From positions 1 through 33,641 of the forward strand of contig CAJCCX010000237.1 in NCBI GenBank assembly GCA_903961015.1: a stretch of DNA of 33,641 nt, in the 5' to 3' direction. A program made the translations under genes and the position numbers. Positions 21,495-29,462 of this stretch are shown here, piece by piece; position 1 is the first letter of the stretch; each line of letters opens with the position of its first letter. Below the pieces are notes generated by a model, which was not told the DNA's origin, made no database searches, and saw only the letters and a list, made by a program, of their open reading frames with translations. The stretch comes from an uncultured bacterium. GTDB lineage: Bacteria; Planctomycetota; Phycisphaerae; Phycisphaerales; SM1A02.

Positions 21495-23264
21495 ATGTTT
21501 AAGAATCAAACGATCGTCAATCTCTTGGTTGTGACTTCCTACGTTATCACTTCTACAAGTGCATTGGCATCTGATGTCATCGTGAACGAATGGAATTCAG
21601 TTGGAAGCGCCAAGTGGCTTGGAAATCCTGCCGCGGCAGTGGTTGGGTGCCCGACACCTGATGGAGTCGGCGGAGCAGCTTGTTCGATTGAAGAAGATGT
21701 TTACTTCGGTCGTTCGCTGGGCAACGGTGGTGATTGGATCGAGATCGTCATCGTCAAGGATCACACAGATATTCGAGGTTGGAAACTTCAGTGGATTGAA
21801 TCCGCGGCAGGCGATGCGGATGGCACGGATGTTTGGTACGAAAATGGCTTGATCCCGCAAGGTGAGATTTTGTTTTCTGGTGCAGCAATCTGGTCTGATT
21901 TGCGCGCAGGAACGATTCTGACAATCACAGAATCGTCGACAGTTCTTGGGGGACTTGATACGGACACATCATTCAATCCGTGCAATGGCGACTGGTGGAT
22001 CAATGTCAATTGCTTTGACGCAGCTCTCGTCACGTGCAACGCAAACGTGATTGATCTGACGAATCCAACTTACAACGATCCGTTGGATGTTGGAAACGAC
22101 AACTGGGCGTCGCGCATCATCAATGCGAAAGGACAGATCGTCATCGATCTCGCAGGCGAAGGCCAGCCATCATGGGGAGCAACTGGCGTAAATAGTCGTG
22201 AAGCCGTGAGACTTGAGGAGAGTCCATCACAGGCAATCACGCCATATTCACGGTACGACGACGCTGACAATTCTTCTTTCGGTCAACCGAATGGCTGGAG
22301 CGACACGGTCACTCTGTGCAAGACATATCAGGACTTTTCTGCTTTGCGCTCGCCAGTGCTTGCGGAACTTTGCCAAACCTGCAAGCCGCTCATGCTGAAT
22401 GAATATAACGCAGTCTCTGCGACTGGATTCTTAGGCGGCGGAACGCAAGCAGCCGACGCTGCTGGTGGTCAGGCGAGTGATTTGCAGTTTGGTCGATCAC
22501 TCGGCAACGGAGGCAACTGGTGTGAATTTGTAATCATTGCGGAGAACTTGGATATGCGCAATTGGATCTTGCGCTGGCAGGACAAGACAGATTCTGGAAC
22601 AATCAGACTGTCGAACAATACATTCTGGTCGAATCTTCGAAGTGGCATGATCTTGACCTTCACAGAAAGCACTGCTGTGCAGGGTGGACTCGACACGGAC
22701 TTGTCATACAACCCAACTGGTGGAGATGTATCGGTCAATGTCAACACTTTTGATACCACGCTTGTTACGCAGACGACCAGCACGAAGCCGCTCCATGTTT
22801 CGGGAGAATTTTCCGTGTCGAACGATCGCTGGGCGATTGAAGTTCGTGACCAATCATTCGCGTCAATCATCGAACTTCAGGGTGAAGGTTCCGCGAATTA
22901 TTTTGCTGGTGGGGTTGGCGTGGGCGATGTTTGCAGACTGCGAGCGAATCCATCGGGTCGCATCGATGCTGCAAGTTTTTATGATGATTCCGGCACTTCT
23001 AGCACATTTGGATATGCGAACACTTGGACTTCCTGCCCAGGTTCGACGACTGTTACGCAATCATTCGTTGCGCTTCCGGAGGTTGGATGTGTTTGGGTGA
23101 TCGCCAATCCAGCGGACATCAATGGCGACGGATTTGTCGATGGTACAGACATGACGTCGTTGCTCTCCGCGTGGGGTAGCAAAGGACCAATCGGCGATAT
23201 CAACCATGATGGTGCTGTCAATGGAGTCGATCTCACTTCGCTGCTTTCGGGATGGTCGCCTTGA
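21495..23264 (+). CDS. Secreted protein with tandem lamin-tail-like domains and a dockerin-like tail
   Basis: Start set at ATG 21495 (MFKNQTIVNLLVVTSYVITSTSALA), which begins a clean signal peptide; 589 residues. The body is an internal duplication of two units of roughly 250 residues. Each opens with a lamin-tail-like VNEWNSVG / LNEYNAVS strand, then the near-identical FGRSLGNGGDWIEIVIV / FGRSLGNGGNWCEFVII, a -RGW-L-W / -RNWILRW core, a GTILTITES / GMILTFTES strand and a GGLDTD-S-NP motif. Such domains are usually extracellular structural or DNA/sugar-binding modules attached to secreted enzymes, but no catalytic domain is visible here. The last 48 or so residues are a double dockerin-like calcium motif (INGDGFVDGTDMTSLLSAWG and INHDGAVNGVDLTSLLSGW). 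The stop overlaps the next start (TGATG), so it is coupled to the prepilin gene. Confidence 0.85.
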   Translation: MFKNQTIVNLLVVTSYVITSTSALASDVIVNEWNSVGSAKWLGNPAAAVVGCPTPDGVGGAACSIEEDVYFGRSLGNGGDWIEIVIVKDHTDIRGWKLQWIESAAGDADGTDVWYENGLIPQGEILFSGAAIWSDLRAGTILTITESSTVLGGLDTDTSFNPCNGDWWINVNCFDAALVTCNANVIDLTNPTYNDPLDVGNDNWASRIINAKGQIVIDLAGEGQPSWGATGVNSREAVRLEESPSQAITPYSRYDDADNSSFGQPNGWSDTVTLCKTYQDFSALRSPVLAELCQTCKPLMLNEYNAVSATGFLGGGTQAADAAGGQASDLQFGRSLGNGGNWCEFVIIAENLDMRNWILRWQDKTDSGTIRLSNNTFWSNLRSGMILTFTESTAVQGGLDTDLSYNPTGGDVSVNVNTFDTTLVTQTTSTKPLHVSGEFSVSNDRWAIEVRDQSFASIIELQGEGSANYFAGGVGVGDVCRLRANPSGRIDAASFYDDSGTSSTFGYANTWTSCPGSTTVTQSFVALPEVGCVWVIANPADINGDGFVDGTDMTSLLSAWGSKGPIGDINHDGAVNGVDLTSLLSGWSP

Positions 23265-24133
23265 TGCAAATCGAGTATCAATTTTCAACCCCGCGCGCAC
23301 GAGCATTTACGCTCGTTGAAATTCTCGTCGTCATTGGCATCATCGCAACTTTGGTTGGCATACTTATGCCTGGAATCGGCATGGTTCGCAAGAGCGCTGC
23401 CGCAACGAAGAGTCAATCAAATTTGAAACAGTGGGGAATGGGGACAATCATGTGGTCCACAGTCAATAAGGATCGGTTGCCATGGGAAGGATTGAAAGAT
23501 GCGAATGACATGCCTTTGAATCTTGCTCAAAAGGCATATTGGGCGAATGCGATTCCGCCAATGGTTGACCAACTTCCATACTCAAAAATTTCTGATGATG
23601 CGTACAGCGCACAAACAAATGTGCCATTTGCAGGTAACAGCAATTCGATTTTTATCGATCCTGCTGCAACGACTGCGGAATTTGCACCTTGGGGCACCGG
23701 TCAACCAGGTTCAGGAGGAATTCAGCGTCAGTTTTATTTCAACTATGTTCCAAACAGCCAACTGAACAACACGCTGCTCGCATCTTCTGGTCAAGGGCAA
23801 TATTCGCCGAAACTCGCTATGAAAATCGCGTCAATTTCGCGAGCAGACTCGACGATCTTGATGTTGGAAATGCGATCAAACCCAAGCGAATTGTCTGCGA
23901 GCGATGTTCACTTTGGACGAGATCTGAAGCGCCACCGTGCGGACTGGAAGCGTTTTGCTTCACGACATTTTGAGGGAGGCCACATGCTCTTTGCGGATGG
24001 GCATGTTGGTTGGGTGTTGAATTCAGAGGCAACACGCAATGTCCAAGGAAGTCGCGATCCAAGTTTCGCAGGCGGCGATTGGAACACGAACAAACTTGTT
24101 TGGGATCCGATTGGTCCAGCAACGGACGAATGA
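23264..24133 (+). CDS. Type II secretion-like prepilin (N-terminal methylation domain, C-terminal H-x-DG box)
   Basis: A 289-residue protein if started at ATG 23264, which shares one base with the upstream stop (TGATG); the in-frame ATG at 23252 is an alternative. The prepilin motif is RARAFTLVEILVVIGIIATLVG, with cleavage expected just before the phenylalanine, followed by a single hydrophobic helix ending ILMPG. The C-terminus has the planctomycete-type box HFEGGHMLFADGHVGWVLN. Such pseudopilins are highly multiplied in planctomycete genomes and are thought to form pilus- or secretion-associated structures. Coupling to the lamin-tail/dockerin-like gene suggests that the pseudopilin works on or with that secreted protein. 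Confidence 0.9.
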   Translation: MQIEYQFSTPRARAFTLVEILVVIGIIATLVGILMPGIGMVRKSAAATKSQSNLKQWGMGTIMWSTVNKDRLPWEGLKDANDMPLNLAQKAYWANAIPPMVDQLPYSKISDDAYSAQTNVPFAGNSNSIFIDPAATTAEFAPWGTGQPGSGGIQRQFYFNYVPNSQLNNTLLASSGQGQYSPKLAMKIASISRADSTILMLEMRSNPSELSASDVHFGRDLKRHRADWKRFASRHFEGGHMLFADGHVGWVLNSEATRNVQGSRDPSFAGGDWNTNKLVWDPIGPATDE

Positions 24134-24165
24134 TTATGAACTTTTTCTCAATCTGTTTCAATATC

Positions 24166-24202
24166 TTCACGCAATCTTCACCAAGTATTCACTTGTATTC
24201 AC
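24166..24202 (+). promoter_or_regulatory. Array of four TTCAC repeats at 11/11/10-bp spacing
   Basis: TTCAC begins at 24166, 24177, 24188 and 24198. The array ends 96 bases before the ATG of the PEP-CTERM gene. Contexts are ATCTTCACG, ATCTTCACC, GTATTCACT and GTATTCACA. The helical-turn period and the TTCA core match the form of the boxes at 21.4 kb, so this may be another binding site for the same type of regulator. By-eye observation, not tested statistically. Confidence 0.45.
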
Positions 24203-24279
24203 ACGATCTCGGTCTATGTTTTCTTTGATTAATTCACGCGTTGTGGATTGATCTGTTCAGAATGTAGGGAGGCGTAAAA

Positions 24280-24295
24280 AGGAGTTGGAGCTCCT
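24280..24295 (+). promoter_or_regulatory. Shine-Dalgarno held in a small hairpin before the PEP-CTERM gene
   Basis: A strong AGGAG (24280-24284) is followed by TTGGAG and then CTCCT (24291-24295), its exact complement, just before ATG 24299. The 5-bp stem could hide the ribosome site, or the second GGAG (24287-24290) may serve instead. Confidence 0.4.
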
Positions 24296-24298
24296 GTT

Positions 24299-25084
24299 AT
24301 GTCATTTCATTCATCCCTTCCATTCGCGGCAATTACTGCCACTCTTCTTTCTTCTTCATCCTTCGGTGCTTTGATCGCTGGCGATGTTGCAATCGTTGGC
24401 TTTCAAGCTTCTGGCGTGCCAACGGACTCTGTGGCATTCGTCACATTCGTCGATCTTGCACCAGGAACAGTCCTGTACTTCACCGACAATGGTTGGACAG
24501 GTACCGCATTTCGAGGCGTTTCAGCAACTGATGGCGATGGAAACGAAAACCTCATGCGCTTCACAGTTGTCAACACAATCGTTGCGGGAACGATCATTGG
24601 ATCAAGAACAACATCCGCGGATTATGCTTGGACACTCAGCGGTTTGGTTGGACCAGGAACGTCGGCGTATGCACAGCTTTCGCTTTCTTCGACTGGTGAG
24701 CAAGTCACGATTCTCGAGAGCACAAATCTAGCAAATCCGATTTTCAGTGACTTCACTGCGCTGTACAACTTCGACAATACGAGTACATATGAAACTGCGA
24801 CAACTTCCGGAACGGGAAGTTTGCCGACTGGATTGGTTCAAGGAACCAGCGCAGTCCTTTTGACTAGTGCTTTGAATTCCGCAACGTTCAATCTCGGCAC
24901 GCTGACTTCGGGAACACAAGCAGAGTGGCTCGCAGCGATCGGCAATGCAGCAAATTGGACCACTGGAACTGGAACTGCTGATGCAGGTTCTGGTTTTATC
25001 AATGTGGTTCCAGCACCTGGCGCTCTCGCTCTTTTGGCATGCGCAGGTATGGCCGGATCTCGCCGCCGACGCAGCGCACGCTGA
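24299..25084 (+). CDS. PEP-CTERM-like secreted surface protein
   Basis: A 261-residue protein with a signal peptide (SLPFAAITATLLSSSSFGALIAG). A beta-sandwich-like domain follows (GDVAIVGFQASGVPTDSVAF, FVDLAPGTVLYFTDNGWTG), of the type often found at the start of secreted phosphatases or surface proteins in this group. The C-terminal sorting tail is VPAPGALALLACAGMAG followed by RRRR, the Phycisphaerales flavour of PEP-CTERM. Proteins with this tail are thought to be processed by an exosortase-type enzyme and sorted to the surface or exopolysaccharide. It has a strong Shine-Dalgarno region and a TTCAC repeat array upstream, and its own terminator downstream, so it is probably monocistronic. 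Function of the main domain is unknown. Confidence 0.85.
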   Translation: MSFHSSLPFAAITATLLSSSSFGALIAGDVAIVGFQASGVPTDSVAFVTFVDLAPGTVLYFTDNGWTGTAFRGVSATDGDGNENLMRFTVVNTIVAGTIIGSRTTSADYAWTLSGLVGPGTSAYAQLSLSSTGEQVTILESTNLANPIFSDFTALYNFDNTSTYETATTSGTGSLPTGLVQGTSAVLLTSALNSATFNLGTLTSGTQAEWLAAIGNAANWTTGTGTADAGSGFINVVPAPGALALLACAGMAGSRRRRSAR

Positions 25085-25142
25085 ACATTTAAAACAAGTC
25101 CCGTTTCCCCCGCACGCTTCCTGCGGGATACGCCAGACCAAC

Positions 25143-25177
25143 ACGCTGATCGCTTCAAGCGATCGGCGTTTTCTTTT
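25143..25177 (+). terminator. Rho-independent terminator after the PEP-CTERM gene
   Basis: Inverted repeat ACGCTGATCGCTT / AAGCGATCGGCGT with one G-T wobble and a tight TTCAA turn, followed by TTTCTTTT. It ends about 60 bases before fumC. Confidence 0.85.
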
Positions 25178-25237
25178 GACTGGCGACTTCATTTCGATGG
25201 GCGTTACACTCTCGCCACACAACACGAGCACCCAACT

Positions 25238-26644
25238 ATGTCACACGCACCATCAAAGAACGCTACTCGTACCGAAACCGACGCCATGGGCGCGATTGAA
25301 GTTCCCGCCAATCGATATTGGGGAGCGCAGACCGAGCGTTCGATTCATCATTTCCCATTTGGTGATCGAATGCCACTGCCGATTGTGCATGCATTTGGAT
25401 TGCTCAAGGCCGCATGCGCCGAAGCAAATTGCGAAATAGGCGGACTTTCGAAAGATCTGCGCGACTTGATTGTGTCTGTTGCCAAAGAAGTCTCATCTGG
25501 CAAACTTGATGAAGAATTCCCTTTAAAAGTATGGCAAACGGGCTCTGGCACACAGTCAAACATGAACGTGAACGAGGTGATTTCCAATCGCGCAATCGAA
25601 TTGGCTGGGGGAGTGCAAGGTTCTAAGAAGCCGGTCCATCCAAACGATCATGTCAATCTCTCGCAATCAAGCAACGATACTTTTCCAACTGCGATGCATG
25701 TCGCTGCCGCAATCGAAATCGAGCGGACGCTCCTTCCTGCCGTGAAAAAATTGCGCGATGCGCTCGATGCCAAAGCGAAAGAATTTTCGGGTATTGTCAA
25801 GACTGGTCGAACACATTTGCAAGACGCAGTCCCCTTGACTCTTGGGCAAGAATTTTCTGGCTATGTTGCGCAGCTCGATTTTGCGATCCGCGCAATTGGC
25901 GAAAGTCTGCCTGGCTTGCGCGACCTTGCCATTGGCGGAACTGCCGTCGGCACAGGACTCAACGCACCGGTCGGATTTGGCGAACTCGTCGCAAAGAAAC
26001 TTTCCGCAACAACAGGCATTGCGTTCACAAGCGCACAAAATAAATTCGCTGCGCTTGCTGGGCACGAGGCCGCGACACAGGCCCATGGGGCATTTTCTGT
26101 GCTGGCCGGATCGTTGATGAAAATCGCTAATGATGTGCGTTGGCTTGCAAGCGGACCTCGCTGCGGCATCGGCGAAATTTCGATTCCTGAAAATGAACCA
26201 GGTTCAAGCATCATGCCAGGAAAGATCAATCCAACACAAAGCGAAAGTATGACGATGGTGTGCGTGCAAGTCTTTGGCAATAATTCGGCAGTGCAGTTCG
26301 CTGCAAGCCAAGGCAATTTTGAGTTGAATGTTTTCAAGCCAGTTATCGCGCAAAATCTTTTGCAGTCATGCGAATTGCTCGCGGGAACCTGTCATGCGTT
26401 CCGCGAATTCTGCGCAGAAGGCATTGTTGCAAATCACGAACGTATTTCTGAGTTGTTAGGACAAAGCCTGATGATGGTCACTGCTCTCACGCCGCACATC
26501 GGATATGACAAGTCCAGCGCAATTGCGAAGCATGCGCACCATAAACGCATGACGCTGAAAGCGGCGGCACTGCACTTGGGTCATGTCGACGAAGCGACCT
26601 TTGATCGCGTTGTGAGGCCGGATCAGATGGTGGATCCTTTATAA
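25238..26644 (+). CDS. fumC: Fumarate hydratase class II
   Basis: A 468-residue iron-independent fumarase of the fumarase/aspartase superfamily, catalysing fumarate to L-malate in the TCA cycle. Landmarks in order: the N-terminal [18 protein letters not shown], the substrate-binding [61 protein letters not shown], and the superfamily signature [15 protein letters not shown]. The C-terminus is complete ([11 protein letters not shown]). The ATG at 25238 gives a 20-residue polar leader before the conserved start; an internal ATG (MGAIEV) is possible. It follows a terminator and shows no operon partner. Confidence 0.97.
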   Translation: MSHAPSKNATRTETDAMGAIEVPANRYWGAQTERSIHHFPFGDRMPLPIVHAFGLLKAACAEANCEIGGLSKDLRDLIVSVAKEVSSGKLDEEFPLKVWQTGSGTQSNMNVNEVISNRAIELAGGVQGSKKPVHPNDHVNLSQSSNDTFPTAMHVAAAIEIERTLLPAVKKLRDALDAKAKEFSGIVKTGRTHLQDAVPLTLGQEFSGYVAQLDFAIRAIGESLPGLRDLAIGGTAVGTGLNAPVGFGELVAKKLSATTGIAFTSAQNKFAALAGHEAATQAHGAFSVLAGSLMKIANDVRWLASGPRCGIGEISIPENEPGSSIMPGKINPTQSESMTMVCVQVFGNNSAVQFAASQGNFELNVFKPVIAQNLLQSCELLAGTCHAFREFCAEGIVANHERISELLGQSLMMVTALTPHIGYDKSSAIAKHAHHKRMTLKAAALHLGHVDEATFDRVVRPDQMVDPL

Positions 26645-26791
26645 AGTCGATAATGGGCGGATAAAGTTGAAGTTTTTAAGGCAAGATCGGTGTCGCGGAA
26701 ACCTTCAGTTTCTGGCAACGCCAATGTTACATCGGTGCTAAAGTGATGTTCAATTTATTGGTTGGAGACCTGAGCAAAACACGGAGATTCG

Positions 26792-27796
26792 GTGTTGCAA
26801 AGTACGACAGAAGAAAATGTAATGGTCCTTGAAGAGGATCTTGTTGTTGGAAACGACATCCATGACCTTGGCGATCCGAAAGACACCGTTCAGGAAGAAT
26901 CGCCACTCTCAAAAGGGCAAATGCATCTGGCCATGTTGGCGGCAGTCGCCTTGCCACCGCTCGGACTCTTGGCGGCGATGTATTTCCTTTGGGGCGGGAT
27001 GTTCAGCTGGTTAAATCTCTCGATGATGATTGCTCTTTATATAGCAACCGGGCTTGGAATCACGATTGGATATCACCGGATGTTCACCCACAAGGCGTTC
27101 GTAGCACCAAAGCCCATTGCAATTTTCTTCATGATCTTGGGCGGTATGGCCGCTCAAGGGCCGCTCGTTTGGTGGGTCGGAACCCATCGCAAGCACCATC
27201 ACTATTCGGATCACGACCATGATCCTCATTCGCCGCACGCAAGTCGCAAGCCGGGCGTTGTTGGTTGGGTCGTAGGTTTTATGCACGCTCATATTGGATG
27301 GCTCTTCAGCAGTACTGGTGATAGCAATTATCGATACGTGCCAGATCTGTTGGCGGACAAGACGATCATGCGCGTGAATAATCTTTTTCCAGTGTGGGTC
27401 GCTCTTGGCTTGGCGATACCGGCGATTATTGGTGGACTCGTCACAATGTCGTGGACTGGTGCAGCACTTGGATTCTTATGGGGAGGGCTCGTACGCATGT
27501 TCCTCTTGCATCACTCGACTTGGAGCATCAATTCAATCTGTCACGTTTGGGGATGGCGCGACTATCGCTCGGGTGATGAGAGTCGAAATAATCCAGTGAT
27601 GGGAATTCTTTCCTTCGGTGAAGGTTGGCATAATAATCATCACGCGTTTCCTTCGAGCGCTCGACACGGTCTGAAGTGGTGGCAGTTCGATGCAAGTTGG
27701 GTCATCATTCGATCGCTCCAAATTGTTGGCTTGGCAAGCAAGGTTCGACTTCCTACCAAGGAGCGAATGGACGCTCGGCGCCGTAATCCTGCGTGA
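26792..27796 (+). CDS. Membrane fatty-acid (acyl-CoA/acyl-lipid) desaturase
   Basis: A 334-residue integral membrane di-iron desaturase of the delta-9 type. The three histidine boxes are HRMFTH, HRKHHH and GEGWHNNHH, and four TM helices flank them. It introduces a double bond into saturated acyl chains using O2 and an electron donor. The track start is GTG at 26792, with GGAGA 5 bases upstream; the ATG at 26822 (MVLEEDLVV) is an alternative and would drop 10 polar residues. The soluble N-terminal extension of about 40 acidic residues before TM1 has no recognised motif. It ends 4 bases before trhO, so the two are likely co-transcribed. No separate electron-transfer partner is visible nearby. 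Confidence 0.93.
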   Translation: MLQSTTEENVMVLEEDLVVGNDIHDLGDPKDTVQEESPLSKGQMHLAMLAAVALPPLGLLAAMYFLWGGMFSWLNLSMMIALYIATGLGITIGYHRMFTHKAFVAPKPIAIFFMILGGMAAQGPLVWWVGTHRKHHHYSDHDHDPHSPHASRKPGVVGWVVGFMHAHIGWLFSSTGDSNYRYVPDLLADKTIMRVNNLFPVWVALGLAIPAIIGGLVTMSWTGAALGFLWGGLVRMFLLHHSTWSINSICHVWGWRDYRSGDESRNNPVMGILSFGEGWHNNHHAFPSSARHGLKWWQFDASWVIIRSLQIVGLASKVRLPTKERMDARRRNPA

Positions 27797-27800
27797 CGGA

Positions 27801-28646
27801 ATGTTCACGAATATCGCTGTTTATAAGTTTGCACCGCTTTCCGACTTGGAAACACTTCGTGAAAAATTGCAGGGAATTTGCCGTGATTGCGAATTGAAAG
27901 GAACAATTTTATTGAGCCCTGAGGGGATCAATTTGTTTGTTGCTGGAACTCAGAGCAGTATCCAAACCTTGTTGACGGAATTGAGGTCGATCACAGGATT
28001 TGAAGACCTCAATCCGAAGGAAAGCTTCAGCGAGAATCAACCCTTTCGTCGCATGCTTGTCAGATTGAAGAAAGAAATCATTGCATTTGGCGTCGAAGGA
28101 ATTGAACCAGGGAAAAAGTCTTCGGCAAAAATTTCCGCCCAGACACTGAGGCAGTGGATTGACGAGGGCAAACCGTTGACGCTGCTCGACACGCGCAACG
28201 ATTATGAAATTCGTATGGGGACTTTCGAGGGAGCCATCCCCGCGGGCGTTGAGCACTTTCGAGATTTCCCAAATGCAGTCGAAAAGCTTTCACCCGAGTT
28301 GAAAGAGCGAACAATCGTGATGTTCTGCACAGGAGGTATTCGCTGCGAGAAGGCGGGTCCATTTATGGAGCGCGCAGGATTTCAGAATGTCTTTCAACTT
28401 GATGGCGGCATTCTCAAATATTTCGAGGAGTGCGGCGGAGCGCATTACAAAGGCGATTGCTTTGTATTCGATCGGCGCGTGTGCGTTGATTCACAATTGT
28501 GCGAAACCTCGGCCGCAATTTGTTTCAGTTGCCAGATGCCGTTGACCGAACAAGAGCAGCGACACCCACACTATCTCGTTGGAGAAACGTGTCCATTCTG
28601 CCATCCATCTCGCGAGCCTTCGAACGAATCCACAGCTGGTTTCTGA
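27801..28646 (+). CDS. trhO: tRNA uridine(34) hydroxylase TrhO (rhodanese family, YceA-like)
   Basis: The track ORF begins at 27690 inside the desaturase, but the family N-terminus starts at ATG 27801 ([13 protein letters not shown]), giving 281 residues. An N-terminal acylphosphatase-like part contains [18 protein letters not shown]. The rhodanese domain has the catalytic loop [13 protein letters not shown], with the active-site cysteine in CTGGIRC. A C-terminal cysteine-rich part (CFSCQMPL ... CPFCHPS) may bind zinc. TrhO hydroxylates U34 of certain tRNAs in an O2-dependent reaction, the first step to 5-methoxy- or carboxymethoxyuridine. It begins 4 bases after the desaturase stop, which suggests co-expression of two O2-using enzymes. 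Confidence 0.93.
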   Translation: MFTNIAVYKFAPLSDLETLREKLQGICRDCELKGTILLSPEGINLFVAGTQSSIQTLLTELRSITGFEDLNPKESFSENQPFRRMLVRLKKEIIAFGVEGIEPGKKSSAKISAQTLRQWIDEGKPLTLLDTRNDYEIRMGTFEGAIPAGVEHFRDFPNAVEKLSPELKERTIVMFCTGGIRCEKAGPFMERAGFQNVFQLDGGILKYFEECGGAHYKGDCFVFDRRVCVDSQLCETSAAICFSCQMPLTEQEQRHPHYLVGETCPFCHPSREPSNESTAGF

Positions 28647-28698
28647 GCAGACTGCAGCCGTTCGAGCGAAAATGAATAGAGCCTTTATGATGAAGTAA

Positions 28699-29409
28699 AT
28701 GCACAGCCAAAGATATTCTTCGAGCGCTCCCAACTCTTACAACTCATTGTGCTCCAACCATTCGATCGCAATCGCAGCGATTGGCTGTCTTACTGTTGGA
28801 GGCCTCGTAGATATTGCGACAGGCGAAACGCTGAGTATGACCGAGAATTCGCCGACGTCACTCGTCATCATCTTTCGTGCTTTGGACTTGTACGCCAGTC
28901 CGCTCGGGCTATTGTGTATTGTCGTTGCAACATTTTTTTGGTTTCGCGGCTCGAAGAAATTCCTCAGGTGGTTTGACATTGTCTTGGCTCTCGCAATGAT
29001 TGCGCTGCTCAACAATCTTGCAGGGCTGATCGTGTCGATCTTCGACCCAAAGGTGAAAGCTGCCTATCTATTGCTTTCTGCGAGCTTGGTTTACATAGAA
29101 AATATCGTTGTTTTCGTGGCGTTTTATTGGAGATTCGACCATCAATGGCAGGAACGAATTTCTGCAGGAGAAAAAACGATTCCTGCTGTTCTGTTTCCCC
29201 AAAATACGATTTCCCAAGATTTGTTGCATGGTTGGCGTCCAAGTTTTATAGATTATTTATTTTTATCGTTCAATACGGCAAGCACATTTGGCCCAACGCT
29301 TCCCATCCCACTTCGCCCATCAATCCATATCGGAATGATGATGCAAGTCTCCATTGCAATGGCGGTCTTGATCATGATCGCTGCTCGCGCAATCGGCTTG
29401 ATTGCCTGA
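28699..29409 (+). CDS. Multi-spanning membrane protein of unknown function
   Basis: A 236-residue protein with about five hydrophobic helices: roughly 23-43, 56-83, 91-115, 120-144 and 210-235. A charged stretch follows the fourth helix (FDHQWQERISAGEKTI), then a re-entrant-like segment FIDYLFLSFNTASTFGPT before the last helix, which ends VLIMIAARAIG. That last pattern recalls uncharacterised channel-like membrane proteins with a short pore-like segment before the final TM, but there is no TVGYG selectivity filter. It sits 52 bases after trhO on the same strand and could be a third gene of that transcript. I do not assign a function. Confidence 0.7.
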   Translation: MHSQRYSSSAPNSYNSLCSNHSIAIAAIGCLTVGGLVDIATGETLSMTENSPTSLVIIFRALDLYASPLGLLCIVVATFFWFRGSKKFLRWFDIVLALAMIALLNNLAGLIVSIFDPKVKAAYLLLSASLVYIENIVVFVAFYWRFDHQWQERISAGEKTIPAVLFPQNTISQDLLHGWRPSFIDYLFLSFNTASTFGPTLPIPLRPSIHIGMMMQVSIAMAVLIMIAARAIGLIA

Positions 29410-29462
29410 TCTCTTGATTGCGTAACCCTAAAATTCTTTTTGGATGAACAATTGCGCGAAGA

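Noticed and set aside
26645-26791. Regulatory element between fumC and the desaturase
   Set aside because: 147 bases with only a weak GAAAC/GTTTC stem and no T-run; nothing I can support.
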